Assembly (NCBI GenBank): GCA_004794785.1
Contig: SJOL01004361.1
Coordinates: forward strand, 120,706-184,705
Length of the DNA stretch: 64,000 nt
From: Opisthorchis felineus
Lineage: Eukaryota; Platyhelminthes; Trematoda; Opisthorchiida; Opisthorchiidae
Reading direction: 5' to 3'
Numbering within the stretch: the first letter of the stretch is position 1; every line of letters starts with the position of its first letter. Both the position numbers and the translations under genes were made by a program. The notes below the pieces were generated by a model that saw only the letters and a program-made list of their open reading frames with translations, was not told the origin of the DNA and ran no database searches. Below are positions 1 through 13,139 of the stretch, in pieces.

Positions 1-3000
1 TCACAAAACTACAAAAGCTTAGCAGCAGTCAGACTTATCCTCACTACCTCTTTCGGTGAGGTGTTCAACTGCTCAAAGGAATATATAATAAGCTCACAAT
101 TTTGCTCCCTGTCAACCAGGTTGTATCTAGATCCCAATACATCTCGTCAGTTTCATTACTTAAACGCTGAATTCAGGAAACTGGCTACTTGCAACTGGAT
201 ACAAACCACGGAATTTCGTCTGGTTCTAATGTATCCACTCCCTCATCCAGAAGGGGTGTTCACCAATTTTCTGCTGAATAACTTCTCGATCAAAAGCCAT
301 GTCAAATGCTGTTGCTATGTCTCGGAAACGGGCCGTGAGCTACCTTAATAGAGTGTGGCGCCACCCTCTCGAAAGTTTTTGCAGGTCCCTGGAGGGCTCC
401 TAAAAGTGCTGTTCTGAAATCCTGAACTTTCAACAATCTTCTGCAACCCATTTATCAAGGTATCGTTCTGATTTATCCTGTCTTACCGGCCCAGCTCTGT
501 TTCAACTTGACATGGCAGAGGTGACCGTAAAATCTGCAGGTTCTTATCAAGATTTTCTAGGTCTCTGAGAAGCTTCTGACAAGTAGGGTGCTTATCCGGT
601 TTACACTATTGGCCTTTTCGCTGATTGTTAGCGTTTCTCACCAACTTTACACCAAAAGTTTAAATCAATGGACATTTCTTAACCTTCCATAGCATTTGCC
701 ATCTGTTCCAAAAGATTTCATTTAGGCCCTGACCTCCTCCAGCAGCGCCCGAAGGTCTGACTATGTTGTACGGACAGGATTCCAGGATTTCACGTAGTGG
801 CCCAAACATTTTAGGAAAATCGTCGATACTGGCCGATAATGAGCCTGTCAGAACTCTCTCCAAATAGACGGTATATGTTTGCTTCTGCAAACCCCCTTTC
901 TCTATCTATACATCCAGACAAACAGGCGCCACTTTATCTTTTCGGAATGAACCCACAAAATGCGGGGTTTTGAATATTAGCAGAAATTCTGTCGTCATAG
1001 TTGACCTCAAGGTTCTTTGGTTCTGTCGGCACTCTGGGGTAGTTGAGCAATAAGCAAGCCCCTGATGCAGAAAGTTGAGTCAATTATGAGTTGGTTGCGC
1101 CATTTACATCTACGACCCTGAAAGAAAAGCTCAGTTTCCAATAATATACTCCCCAGTTCGAGGAATTCTGTGCGAGTAGTAAATACCTGCACACAGTCAA
1201 AAACAATAAAATCAGAGTCTTGCGTTAACTTTTCAAACGGAGCCAGTAAGTGCAATAAGTTTCTAGTCACTCGCTGCTTCCTCTAGAAAGGGCAGCCAGT
1301 GGAACACTTCGTACATACGTTGCCCCTCGACCTTCATTACATTTAAATAACAAAGCAAAATTCAACACCCAGACACTACACATTTTACGCGCTATTAGAA
1401 GGCAAGGTGATTAAAGGCAAAAGCGTTCACAGCTTATTACTTTCCACCATTTCTTGATATGAGCAAAATAGGGTGTACGTTGTTGATAACCCTCTGTTCT
1501 TTGTAAACTCATGGTGGGTTGACCTGCTAACACATTGCTTGCTAGCAGAAAAATATACAGCTAGTACTTAGGTTTGGAACACTGTAGTTCCACCAACTTT
1601 TTACCAAAGATGGCTTTCTCTGCGCTCTTAACGCGTCCGGAAACCGTCAGAATAGGGTGGTTTCTTGATGCATGGCAGAAAAATAGGTAAACTGATCACC
1701 TCTATCTGCTTCAACTCAGGGTGGGCTGGTTTCGTCATCGAGACGAAGAAACCCTAGGCCATGAAAACAGGCTACAATTTTGGGGACACTTATGCTCAAA
1801 GGGCGGCGTATTGCATACAGTCCCACGTGCCCTTGATGGTGCGTTACTTGCCAATTTGGTCTGAAATGAACGCTTCAACATCGGACAAAGGTACTTGCCG
1901 TTGCGGCAGTGGGTGGCCGGCGGGGATAGCGTTTGCGGCCACATGTCTATTCACCAGAATACGGTCTGATAAAATTGTAGTTACAAAGCAGGCGGTAAGG
2001 ACGGTCATAAGAATGGACTTCGGTTTGGTGCCCTTTGAGGCGCGGTCTTCGTTCAATGCTGACGAAGCATTTGAGAAAAAGATTCACTGGCCCTTTCATG
2101 TTCTGCGCCGCGCGCCTGGGGCACACAGTTACCAGCCGCCCCACTGAAACTTTCAGACAAATCGCAACTGGTACTTTTTCCCTGAATTTGCCAGTAGAAC
2201 GCAAATATACTGCTTCCATATGAGCAAAAATGGCAATATGAAGTCCTTGAAGAGATTAAAAGGCCACATTCAAAATCGGGGCCTCCAAAAAGCTCCACTT
2301 AGGAAAGGCTTGTTGTGTCAAAAATAGCCGAAATGCATTCAAAATGTGGCGTAACAAATTCAGGCTAATTCGTGTACTAAAAACTAGTTGATGAGCGAGA
2401 GGAAGCCGAAAAATGGCGGTTCCGTAACACTACCACTTACCGTTCTACTGACATAGAGCTGCTTGGTGAAACGGAGTGTGTTTCGCGAAGGCACCGCTGG
2501 TGAGCAAACAGAATAGTCCAGTGCATTTTTTAATTGTCAAGCCTCTATTACCAAATCACAAGTGCGTTTGCTAACAATCCTACACGCAGACTGTCTCGTT
2601 TGACAATGTGACTAGCTGACTAAAGAGCAGCCCCCGAGTCCTGTAAAGTTCTGGCTAATTCTCTCGTGTGATACTTGCGTTTTTCATGGGATGAAACTTT
2701 TAATGACTGCTTAGATATTCGTGCTTTGTATATAGATTACAATGACTCCAGTTGATCTCAGTGACAGTGAAGATTTGTCTTATCGTTAAAGCTGAGCTGA
2801 GTGTGGAAGGTTTATAGACCTGAAGGTCGGTTTGCTCCGCGGCGCCATAACCGCCCCAACAACAGAGCTTTGTTTGGGCTTTGCAAGCAGGCACGTGGTG
2901 GGTTGCCTGTTGGCCAAAAATGGCCTAACGTGCACAGAGAACATGGGAGGAAAGATCCGAGTTTTCCTATTAAAATCTCGTCAGATGTTATACACTATTC

Positions 3001-3703
3001 GGCCGGTGGGTTGTACTGTTTTACCGGACCGATCGTTTCCTCGGGGCCCAGGTGAATTAGTGCTCCCAGTTGTGCTTTATCGTTAGTTTACGAAGATTAC
3101 ATTTATCAAAAGAAAACCGCATCCATCATAGTTGATGGAGAGCAACTACCGAGTCAGCCAAGGGAACAGCCTATCCGGTGCATGTTGCACCCGCTGTTTT
3201 CTCATTAAACGCCACTACATCCAAGGCCTTAGATATTTCGCATACAAAAGGGAGCTTAAAGAAAGACGTATCAGATTCCCACCACATATTCTGAAGAGGT
3301 ACTCTGGGGTCAAACCACACTCCAGGACAGAGTCATTCTTGGAAAAATAGCCGTTTATCTTCATTTGAATAGTACACCCTTTAGGGGAGCCAAGTAAAAT
3401 ACATTGAATTTAACGGCAAATTAAAAGAAGGGCAGCTCCATAATCAAATTAAGGTGTAACGTTGCACGACACACAAAGGTTCACACGGATAACACTAGTA
3501 GGATTTACCGTATCCATAATTCGCGCTCAGGACTTCCTGAACTTTCACAGCATAGCTACGCGATTTTGACCCTGCTGGAACTCAAGCCTCCAATCTGCGT
3601 AAATTTGACCGCACAAAAATACGTCATTTATTAACATCTTAAGGATTTTTTGATTTCAAAAATTAAAACAACTGGTCTATAAGTATTCGTTTGTGCCTGT
3701 CTG
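1..3703. other. No gene recognised
   Basis: Only short open frames, none with a recognisable domain. A minus-strand stretch near 250-330 reads ATAFDMAFDREVIQQKI, faintly like a reverse-transcriptase A-F-D block, but without supporting motifs. Confidence 0.5.
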
Positions 3704-4697
3704 CAAACGTTGGCTGTGGTTGCGTAAACGCCCCGTACAACCGTTATTCATTCAATAAGGATTGTCGGCGGTCTACACCCACATATCCTCCTACTGATTG
3801 GAAATTTCCCGTGACTTTGCATCGGCCTGACTCCTCCTCGTCTAACCCGGATCCAGCTGCCACGGAAGTGCATAGCCCCTGTCCGATTGCCGCAACCTTG
3901 ACGACCGTTACGGGGCTGTCCAGAAACCGAAGTGTATCAGTGCAATGATGGCATGGCACTGCCACACCCAGTCTGATGGCACCCCCGGAACTACTTTCTT
4001 CGGAATCTCGACCGCAGCCTCTTGCCCTCTCCAGCCTGTAGTTGCAACCACGAACAAAATTTTCACCCGGGCCCAACGCCTTGTTCTAAACCGCTGAACA
4101 TATCGTTCGGACTTAACCAACCTAGATTCCTGCCGCAATTTCGGTTTGCCTCTTCCAAAAGTTCAATTTCATTTACGGTGTTTGATTGGCCTTATGCATT
4201 TGCACCATCTCCCCATCAAAACTACCCATTACACCTGACCTCCCTGCAACAGTAACGCCAGTGAGTCTACTCAGTTTCAATTTGAACCATATTTTTGAGA
4301 CAACACTTGCCATTTGACTCCAGATCGAATTATTCAACCTCCACCTCCATTTTTGCATTCGGTAACCCTAGCCATTTACTCGGCCGCAAAATGTCACTCA
4401 TGGTCTGCAACGGCTTTCAGTTTTAGTTCAGGTCAGCAGGCCTCATCTTTCAACTAGTCGTACCTCATGCCCATTGTCCTCGTTTGTCTTCGGTTCCCAC
4501 AACTGTGGTGACTTTTCACGTAATAAGCATGCCCGTTGTGTTGTTATCTGTCGCGTTCAGGTTGTAACGACCTGATCATGCCTCAATCAGCATGCTCCCT
4601 ACAAGTTACCATTATTATTATTAATGCCCAATGTTTGTGACACTGTCCTCTTTCCGAGCAATCTCCTGCACCCACAAACCCCGCCAGTCATTTTTTA
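3704..4697 (+). repeat. Left arm of a ~1-kb inverted repeat
   Basis: This 994-bp segment is the reverse complement of 8513-9508 at about 98-99% identity (estimated by eye from aligned stretches; differences are scattered single bases). It contains a (ATT)n run near 4609-4622, preceded by cctgatcatgcctcaatcag and followed by about 75 bp more of matching sequence. Small open frames are mirrored in both arms, but none has a known domain. Confidence 0.95.
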
Positions 4698-7600
4698 CTC
4701 TGACTGTAACATTATGATCATGCCTGACGGCATCCCACCAACCAGCTGGGAATAAACATTATTATTATGATTATATCTTTTCTTTGCAATATTTATAGAA
4801 ATGTCAGAGATCGGCGCGGTTGTTCCTGGGTTTTGCATTGTCATTTCTGTTTGTACCAACTTCAGAGGCAGTAAACTTTGAGGGAGATTAGAAAACAAGT
4901 TACTACTTCACATGCACGGCTACTTTTGGAACGAAACAAGAACGACAGTGTTGGCAATGCTTAGTTCCACTTTCTGTGGCAAATCTTGATTGGCTGTTAG
5001 ATCTATCGTTGGCAATTCCCTCCTCATTTTTGAGACGCTTCCAGGCTTACATTTTCTTACAGCCTATTGCAGTTCGTAAAATTGGGCAAAGATTTGCAAG
5101 CAGCTTTGTTTCAGGATTCAAGAAAGAGTCGTGACACATCGCCAGTGAACTATGCCGGGCGAAAGAAGTTTGGAGGCAAACAATGCTTGGCCTATTACGA
5201 AGCGTTTCATAAAAATGTTTTAGACAAGTTGAATTTCCAGACAGCAACAAACGACTATGTTGGTTAAGCAAGAAAGCTCATCCTATGGCATTAGCGGATA
5301 GCCAATAATCAGAAAAATATGACCCGGGTAAGCTAATACAATACAATACAACGATACTGACGACAAACCAGCTGGTGTCAAACATCTGTTTCAGCGATAA
5401 GCTCAGGACTGCCGACGGGAAATACAATTTTTATCACCTGTAGGTTCATTCGTATCTGCAAGTTAACCAAACCACACTCAGATGACGCTCTTGTTCTCAT
5501 GTTAGCCGACTTTTGGTGATATACCAACCCCAACGTTTGTCAGATTAGTAAAACTATATTTGTGCGTGAGCAAGTCTAGGGACAAAACCGATGAACCTGA
5601 AACGAGGTCAAAACGGATGACGTTTCCGGAATCCCGGATTTCACCTTGCACTAGCGAAAGCCTTACAGCCCGTCTGATAGTGGCCACATTACTGGACCAA
5701 CAACAATAAAGAGGCTTCCAAACGACATAGCACGTCAGTTTCCACTGGACTCGATGCGCTTCGTTTACCCTGGTAAGTGGAGAGGTTCTAGGACTTCCTG
5801 ATTTCTTCCAGCTTTGCTCCGCCTGTGCGCCTATTCGGGCTTCAGCTGCGGCAGATAGGCAATCGGTCAATAACCTGACGGTAAGTCCTCTAAGAAGGCA
5901 CTGCTGGTTTTAGCGTTATAATCGGTGGAAACCTAATACTTCCCGGCGCTTTCTTGTGTACCCGTGGTCTGTGTTCTTACGTGTTCTCCCCCTACCTTGC
6001 GAAAATTTTCTCAGTTTACGCACAGTTGTTTACATATTAAATCATACAACGCAGTCCAACTAAGTAATTAGTTATCGCGGTTGCTGGTGCTACGGTTCGT
6101 GAAACACCTGACGCACATTTGTGGAGTGGATCGTTTGGTTTATACAGCGCATTGCCCGCCCTTTTGTTCGTTGACATCCAGTTTTCGCACCCCAAGTCGA
6201 ACATCCTTCTTTTTCGTTTAAAGCCACATGCGCGCAGATGAAGCCAGCCTTGAGCCCGAAAGCTGTAGCAGGCACCTACTTCCTCACACATATAAAATGG
6301 CTCAAACTGTTGGCAGCCATTCACCCGGTATTATTTGTTACACCTCACTGGTCCTCCACAGAAAATTTCTGTCCAGCTGAGAAAGTAATTTCTATCTTTA
6401 TTCCGCCGCTGGGTAATAGCGTACTGCTTGTCAAAACGGGATGCATTCTTCGACAGTCAAACCGTAGAAAGAACCGTAAGTATTTACGAATCCAACACTT
6501 AAACATTCACGCCGACCCCCACAACTTTGTTGTCTGCCTGCTTCCAGAGGGATTCGTTCGGATCCTCTTCTGGACGTGACCTGCAGGTTTATTTAATTAT
6601 CTTCTTCAAAGGACCCTGGCGCCGTACCTATTTTTACATTCTAATGTGGCTGCTAGAGCATGGCTTTAGATATCACCGGTTCTGATTGTAGGCTTTCTTT
6701 TTTTACCGAATTCGAGCCTACTCAAGAAGTGAGTATGTAAAGTCACGCAGATCACTAGAAGTAAACCAAAATTAATTTTGCCAAAGTTGTGTTTTCAACG
6801 TTCAAAAATTTTACGTGGAGCTGGTGGTTTCAGGTTGCACGCTTAAGGGCTACGTCGCCTATGGATCTAAGTTTAAGTGAGCGAATTGTGAAAGACACCA
6901 GCCACCGCTGCCTTGCATGTTACCATAAGTTTACATGATATGGCCCGAAATAATATCGTAACATAGTTTAACGTGCTGCGGTGTCCTTCGAACTGAACGT
7001 GACATTTACAGAATTTAAATGTAAATTCAACTCAGGTGGATACTTAATAACGTTTGGATCTAGCATATTCGTCAAAGGTAACAAATTAGAAGGGTTCACT
7101 AAATTCTCGCGCAATACTGTTTTTTGGAAAGCTTGCCTAGCATGCGGCGGAATAATCGAAGATAATTTGGTGCATGGGATTCAAGGACTTCCTACATATG
7201 TGAACATTTACTCACGGGCGTAGCAACGATCTAGCGGGTGGACGGGTACTTGGTGTCAAATGTGATCGTTCACAGTACCAGCTTCTAGTTTCACTCAACT
7301 CCTGTTTCTTGATACTGCCACTTTATAGCTTAGTAGAGACAACAGCAAAAAGGTTCCACCTGGATAGTCTTTTCGGCATCTAACCATCCCTAATATCTAC
7401 CAACACATTCCGCACGTTGGCTTTCTCCTCGCACCCTGTGACCCCGACAATTCCAGGAAATCCTCCTATAGCAGAGTAAAAAATGCCCTCTTGCGTAAGT
7501 TAACAGAAACCTGTGTAATGTGCGCGGTGTGATGCTTCCGGCGCACTTCGATTTGCGAAGTCTCCACCACTTAGATTATTTTATGACTACGCTGTATCGA

Positions 7601-8512
7601 GGTCACTTCAGTGTCCAAACTTGCAACACGATGATGCGCCTTACGCTTTCCTCCAATCATTTGTCTACGTATGCTTTAAACGACTACTTCCAGAATTAAG
7701 CAGCATTTCATTCTGCGCAGCAGGTAACAACAGAAAGCTATCCATATCCCCAGGCATTATACTATTGTTAACCGTAGCTCCCCAGCTAGTAACTAGATAT
7801 TTCCTACAGCACCACATCCTCCTTCTGAGTGGGTGCCACTGAACAGTTCCAAAAAATATCGTCATGGCTTCATGACCCCCTGATCTGCATTACAATGCTT
7901 ATAAGTGCTAATCCTACGACAACAATCGCTTCCAGCAAAGCGACGGTTAAACGAGCTAGCTACAAAGTTGAGCACGCACCAGGCTAGGGTATGGAGACCG
8001 TCTTCTCACGCCCCCAGCTTTCTTGCCCAGCTCCAATGACAAATTAATAACTAGCTACGACTTTAGTAACGCGCCACTTAGCTAACGCACATATGGTCGC
8101 ACCCGTTCGCATCAATTGCATACCGTCATTCCATGCTATCCAAACCTGAATGCTGATTTTCGTTTTTGAAATCGGGCAGTGTCGCCCCACCACGGCAGTT
8201 ACAAATTGTAATCACTATTGGCTGCTCGCTGTTTCGGGCCGCAGTCTGACCTATAACCCAGTGTCCGCTAGAAGAACTTTTCGACACTTATTCCCACTTT
8301 GGATCCCCACCCTAAATACGGCAGTCTCATTACTTCGTTTGAATAACAGCAACGAACCGCACTGAGCCCTCGATGGAACCAAGAATATCCTTGCTCCATT
8401 GTGGTCGCAATTCGCCTCCACACCCATGCCAAACTAAAACACCCGGGCTACCCCAACTGACTTACCACAGATTCCATGTACAGTGCTGCCCACAGACCCG
8501 TGTACAACGTCG
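4698..8512. other. 3.8-kb spacer between the inverted arms
   Basis: No recognised gene. At 4700-4775, tgatcatgcctgacggcatccc followed by an ATT run is a diverged extra copy of the tail motif inside the left arm, in the same orientation. Short open frames (for example 5067-5267 plus, 5502-5870 minus) show no known motif. Confidence 0.6.
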
Positions 8513-9508
8513 AATAAAACATGACTGGCGGGGTTTGTGGGTGCAGGAGATTGCTCGGAAAGGGGACAGTGTCACAAACATTGGGCATTAATAATAATAA
8601 TGGTAACTTGTAGGGAGCATGCTGATTGAGGCATGATCAGGTCGTTACAACCTGAACGCGACAGATAACAACACAACGGGCATGCTTATTACGTGAAAAG
8701 TCACCACAGTTGTGGGAACCGAAGACAAACGAGGACAATGGGCATGAGGTACGACTAGTTGAAAGATGAGGCCTGCTGACCTGAACTAAAACTGAAAACC
8801 GTTGCAGACCATGAGTGACATTTTGCGGCCGAGTAAATGGCTAGGGTTACCGAATGCAAAAATGGAGATGGAGGTTGAATACTTCGATCTGGAGTCAAAT
8901 GGCAAGTGTTGTCTCAAAAATATGGTTCAAATTGAAACTGAGTAGACTCACTGGCGTTACTGTTGCAGGGAGGTCAGGTGTAATGGGTAGTTTTGATGGG
9001 GAGATGGTGCAAATGCATAAGGCCAATCAAACACCGTAAATGAAATTGAACTTTTGGAAGAGGCAAACCGAAATTGCGGCAGGAATCTAGGTTGGTTAAG
9101 TCCGAACGATATGTTCAGCGGTTTAGAACAAGGCGTTGGGCCCGGGTGAAAATTTTGTTCGTGGTTGCAGCTACAGGCTGGAGAGGGCAAGAGGCTGCGG
9201 TCGAGATTCCGAAGAAAGTAGTTCCGGGGGTGCCATCAGACTGGGTGTGGCAGTGCCATGCCATCATTGCACTGATACACTTCGGTTTCTGGACAGCCCC
9301 GTAACGGTCGTCAAGGTTGCGGCAATCGGACAGGGGCTATGCACTTCCGTGGCAGCTGGATCCGGGTTAGACGAGGAGGAGTCAGGCCGATGCAAAGTCA
9401 CGGGAAATTTCCAATCAGTAGGAGGATATGTGGGTGTAGACCGCCGACAATCCTTATTGAATGAATAACGGTTGTACGGGGCGTTTGCGCAACCACAGCG
9501 AACGTTTG
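8513..9508 (-). repeat. Right arm of the ~1-kb inverted repeat
   Basis: Reverse complement of 3704-4697. Homology stops within a few bases at both ends: near tttttac/aataaaac on the inner side and caaacgt/acgtttg on the outer side. I could not find a convincing target-site duplication around either arm or around the whole unit. Confidence 0.95.
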
Positions 9509-11339
9509 AAGCTATTGAAGAGAGAGAATGAGGAAGGAATAGGTTGAGAGCAGTAGCATTTGGTGAGTGCCGGGAGGCATCAGACTAAACGATGTTCAAT
9601 AGAAAAAAATAAAGGCGGATGACAGCAATCTAATCGAACCCATGAAGGGGTGGATTTTTTGGCTGACCTAGAAGCCAAGTACTAGTTGGGCCAGAGTAGT
9701 TATCTAATTTTGGGAAGGTAAGGACTTAGCCGCCGAGGAAGGGTGGCTAGCCGTTGGGCCATTTGGAACGGGTAATTACATGGTGAGAATGCATAGCGGT
9801 AATTTTTAGCTCAGCAAAAAAATCCAACCAAATGGTCTCCGTTGTGCAAAGGGTGTGTCAATGTAAACGAAGACAGCAGACAAGTAATCAGCGGTTGGGC
9901 AACAGCCTCCGAGATAATGGATAAGAACCGTAGTTTAACTGAACTCTACTACCTCAACTCGACAGAAAGGTGAGAATATGGGCGGCCAGTCACCGAGTGA
10001 CTGCTGTCAGCTCCAAGAAGCGAATAATGCATGGCAAAAACAGCCATTAGGTGCTAGCTGTGACTACTAGTAATCAGGAAATGATGAGAAATTTACCTAT
10101 TATGTGTATATGACTGCTTCAAATAAAACGTGCGTGTTATGCCTGGATGATGAGGTGGAATTGGGTTGGTGCAACCACACTAAGACGGAGGTGCCACGCC
10201 CTGTACGTCAATGTTAGCCGTGAGCCTCGCCCAGTACCTCAAGGCTACCTATGAAATTTTTTTGAAAAACGAAAAGACCGCTGTCATTCGTTTGTATTCC
10301 TTGGTGTTGCCAGACAAGCGACAACCGTGACAAGTCCAATCCAGCTACAGACGAACAACAGCGGTGCTCTCTTATAGTTTTCCCGAATTAAAGGCCAGGC
10401 TCAAAACCACCGGCGATGGGCGATGCACCCGTGCTACTGGAGGGGTGGCGGGTATACGAACGCACCATGGTGCAACGTAACAGTGCGACCCTCCCTGCAG
10501 GGCGTGCCCGTCCACCACACGAGGTTTTCATCCCTCGTGCATGCTACCAGATCTGCAGGGTGGCAAGCCACTAAGCAGTCATAATTGCGGCTTGTGCATT
10601 AATAATATTAAAAAAACTCCAGCTACCAGATATTTTATCCGGTCGGGGGAAAGCCAGGCCAATAAAACAGCTCAGTTATTTCGAACAGGCAAACGGAAAA
10701 CAGCCACCGGAAGGGGCAAGCCGCGGAGGCAAATGAAACGGCGACTACCTTTTTTGCCATGGGAGTAGAATGTAGATGTTCTCGGCCTGCGTAGTATGGC
10801 TAAACGACGACGAAGCGTTGGTGTGAAACGCCATATCAAGTAGAGGCGCACCACAGTGTTATGTGTATTTGTGAATGAGTGGGCTGTCGAAACAAAAAAA
10901 TATTTCATTCGTTGCGCATCTTCAGACCCACTATTTGATGTATGTGCACTGCATGTGGTCAGAGGATGCGGAATGGTTCTGAAGGGTGAGGAAATAAGGC
11001 TTCGGTTTGCCTAAGGTTAGTTAAATCCAGTAAAAGCAATGTACCAAACATTAAGACTGTCAATATAACGGGGAAGATATAACCACACCGGAAACCCGAC
11101 GTAGCGTGTGCTGACCGTCATTAAAATTCCACCAGTTTTGCTATCTGCGACGAATTCCTTGCCTTTCTCTGGAGGGACAACTGCCGCAATCATGTGAAAA
11201 CTTTTTCTGCGTAAATCGTAATCTTCTGCTCTACCTTGCTCTTGCGCAGATAAAAGACAACACATTTATTGTTCACGCACTCTTTTGGGACATTTCCGAA
11301 TTCAATACAGACAAAACACGTGAAGAGCCCAACTTCTGC
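9509..11339. other. No gene recognised
   Basis: Only short open frames; no repeat or domain was identified. Confidence 0.5.
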
Positions 11340-11590
11340 ATAACATTTTCCATTGTCTTCAAGGAGAAATCGTGCCAAGAAAAGGCAGGCGACAAAATTA
11401 TGAATTCTCCGCTCAAAGTAGATTTCAAGTACGCTCAAACAAATGTTGGCAAAACTGCGACCCTCTGAAGAGTCTTTAAGGCATCCAATAAATGCCGTCC
11501 AATGCCGAAATTTCATGTTAAAATTTCATTGCTCTAAACTATGATTTCAGAGAAATTTGGAGTGTGCGCCCAAGGACCGGCGTAAACAAG
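11340..11590 (+). repeat. Dispersed repeat A, copy 1
   Basis: Matches 14.50-14.73 kb in order: ttccattgtcttcaagga, then atgaattc, then ttaaaatttc...ctatgatttcag and aaggaccgg. Diverged, no coding motif. Confidence 0.55.
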
Positions 11591-12354
11591 TGCCTATGGT
11601 AATCCCAGAGGAGGCGCATCTCACTTGATTTCTCGGAAGTTGAAGGCTAAGAAGATCAATTAATCACGGTCTTTCTCGTGACGTTCGTTCATGGTTAGAT
11701 CGCCGGTCCTAGAGAATGTTGAGTCCTTTCAATCGACTGCTCCGTTTTCAAAAGTGAAGCTAAAGGTTAGTGAGTTCTTTGCCTGGCCATTCATAGTTCG
11801 ACATTTACCTAGTCAACTCAAGGCGCAGTTAAAATAAAAGAATTTACAGCAACTGATCTGGTCGCCATCTATAAGTCTTTTGGTATGACTGAACCTAATG
11901 AAACGCCACGTAAACCAGTCCTTGGTGCCAGTCTCATGCTGTTGTTTTATGATGTCGACTTGCTCTTCTCTGTTGCCCACACAGTCCGCCTTTCGTTTCG
12001 CTAGGCCAACATTCGGGTTGAAACACGCTGGCCTAAGTCACCGGCGGCAGTTTGCACGTCACAGTCGAATTTGTCCCCAGACAACCAAATGCCTAATGGC
12101 ATTTGTTGTTTTCGGGCTCCAGTTTTTTCAGTTTTTCAGCCGCCTGCCTCGGGCTGACATTTCGATAACCTAACTTATCTCTTCCTCTCAGTTACCGACT
12201 TCAATGGCCAAATGAGCCCTCCGCTCGAACAAGTGCGTGCGCCTCCCGACAGGACAGATGTACTCGTCAAATTAACAATAATACTAAACTTTTAATGTCG
12301 TCTACTTTGGACCTTTTCCCCGGTAGAGGTGGGCGGGCGCGCTCCGGCCAGCTG
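11591..12354. other. No gene recognised
   Basis: An open plus-strand stretch (11898-12173) has no known motif. Confidence 0.5.
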
Positions 12355-12545
12355 ATTAGACATCGTGTGCGTCAGCTAGGTTCGTTCAGCCGTCCGCCAT
12401 GATCGACCTAGTTTCCATGTGGCTAGTTGATTAAGCTTCGTGGACCCCTACCCGCATGTTAGTCGTGTGTGTCAGCTAAGGTGTTTCAGCTGTCCGCTAT
12501 GTTCGACGTAAGTTCCATGTGGCTAATTGATCAACGTCATGGTCT
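12355..12545. repeat. 100-bp tandem duplication (about 1.9 units)
   Basis: tcgtgtgcgtcagctagg at 12363 recurs as tcgtgtgtgtcagctaag at 12463, followed in both by a variant of cagccgtccgccatgatcga and ttccatgtggctagttgat. The units are roughly 80% alike. Confidence 0.85.
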
Positions 12546-12954
12546 TCCTGACATAATTCGCAAGCTATATTGGAACACTCTGCCGTTTGGGAACAAACTC
12601 GAACGATTATTCGCCAGTGATGATCGCGGCTTACGCAAGTTACACAGGTAAAAGTAATTATCGAGCAAAAATGGTTTACAGCAGTGGCACCTTCGGATAT
12701 TTCGCGTCCACGGGGGCCATGTAGATTCTAGTATGTTCGGAAAATTCATTCAGCTGTAAAACAATCTTAAAAAACTGTCCACTGTAAGTGAGTCATCCTT
12801 TTCCGCAGTTCGCGATTTCTTAACACATTAAGTGACGTCTTCACAGTCGGTGGTGTATATTGACCATGAAGATTCGCACAGTTAAACAAATCACCAATGT
12901 AGGTAGTTCACATGGTGCATGTAAATGCACATTATACATAGACATTCTACACTA

Positions 12955-13030
12955 GGAAGTGGCAACCCGGAACACGTCGTAGCTTTCGAGAAATCGATTC
13001 CATTGTGCGAATACTGGGCGGCGCGGCCTA
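12955..13030 (+). repeat. Dispersed repeat B, copy 1
   Basis: cacgtcgtagctttcgagaa and ccattgtgcgaatactg are also found at 23.05-23.11 kb. Both copies lie near CR1-like remnants. Confidence 0.65.
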
Positions 13031-13139
13031 TGGCACAGCAAGTTCAAAGTCAAATGCACGCCAAAAATTTAGAATGGGGACTAATTAGATCAGATTGCGA
13101 AAAATTGACAGTAGATTGGGGTTATTTCTGGTATGAGCA

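Noticed and set aside
1..1300. Minus-strand reverse-transcriptase remnant (ATAFDMAFDREVIQQKI near 250-330)
   Set aside because: Only one weak motif, frames are broken, and no catalytic DD box or neighbouring block was found.
3744..4358. Mirrored open frames of 61-110 codons in the inverted arms as real proteins
   Set aside because: They mirror each other only because the DNA is duplicated; no domain, and overlapping frames on both strands are equally open.
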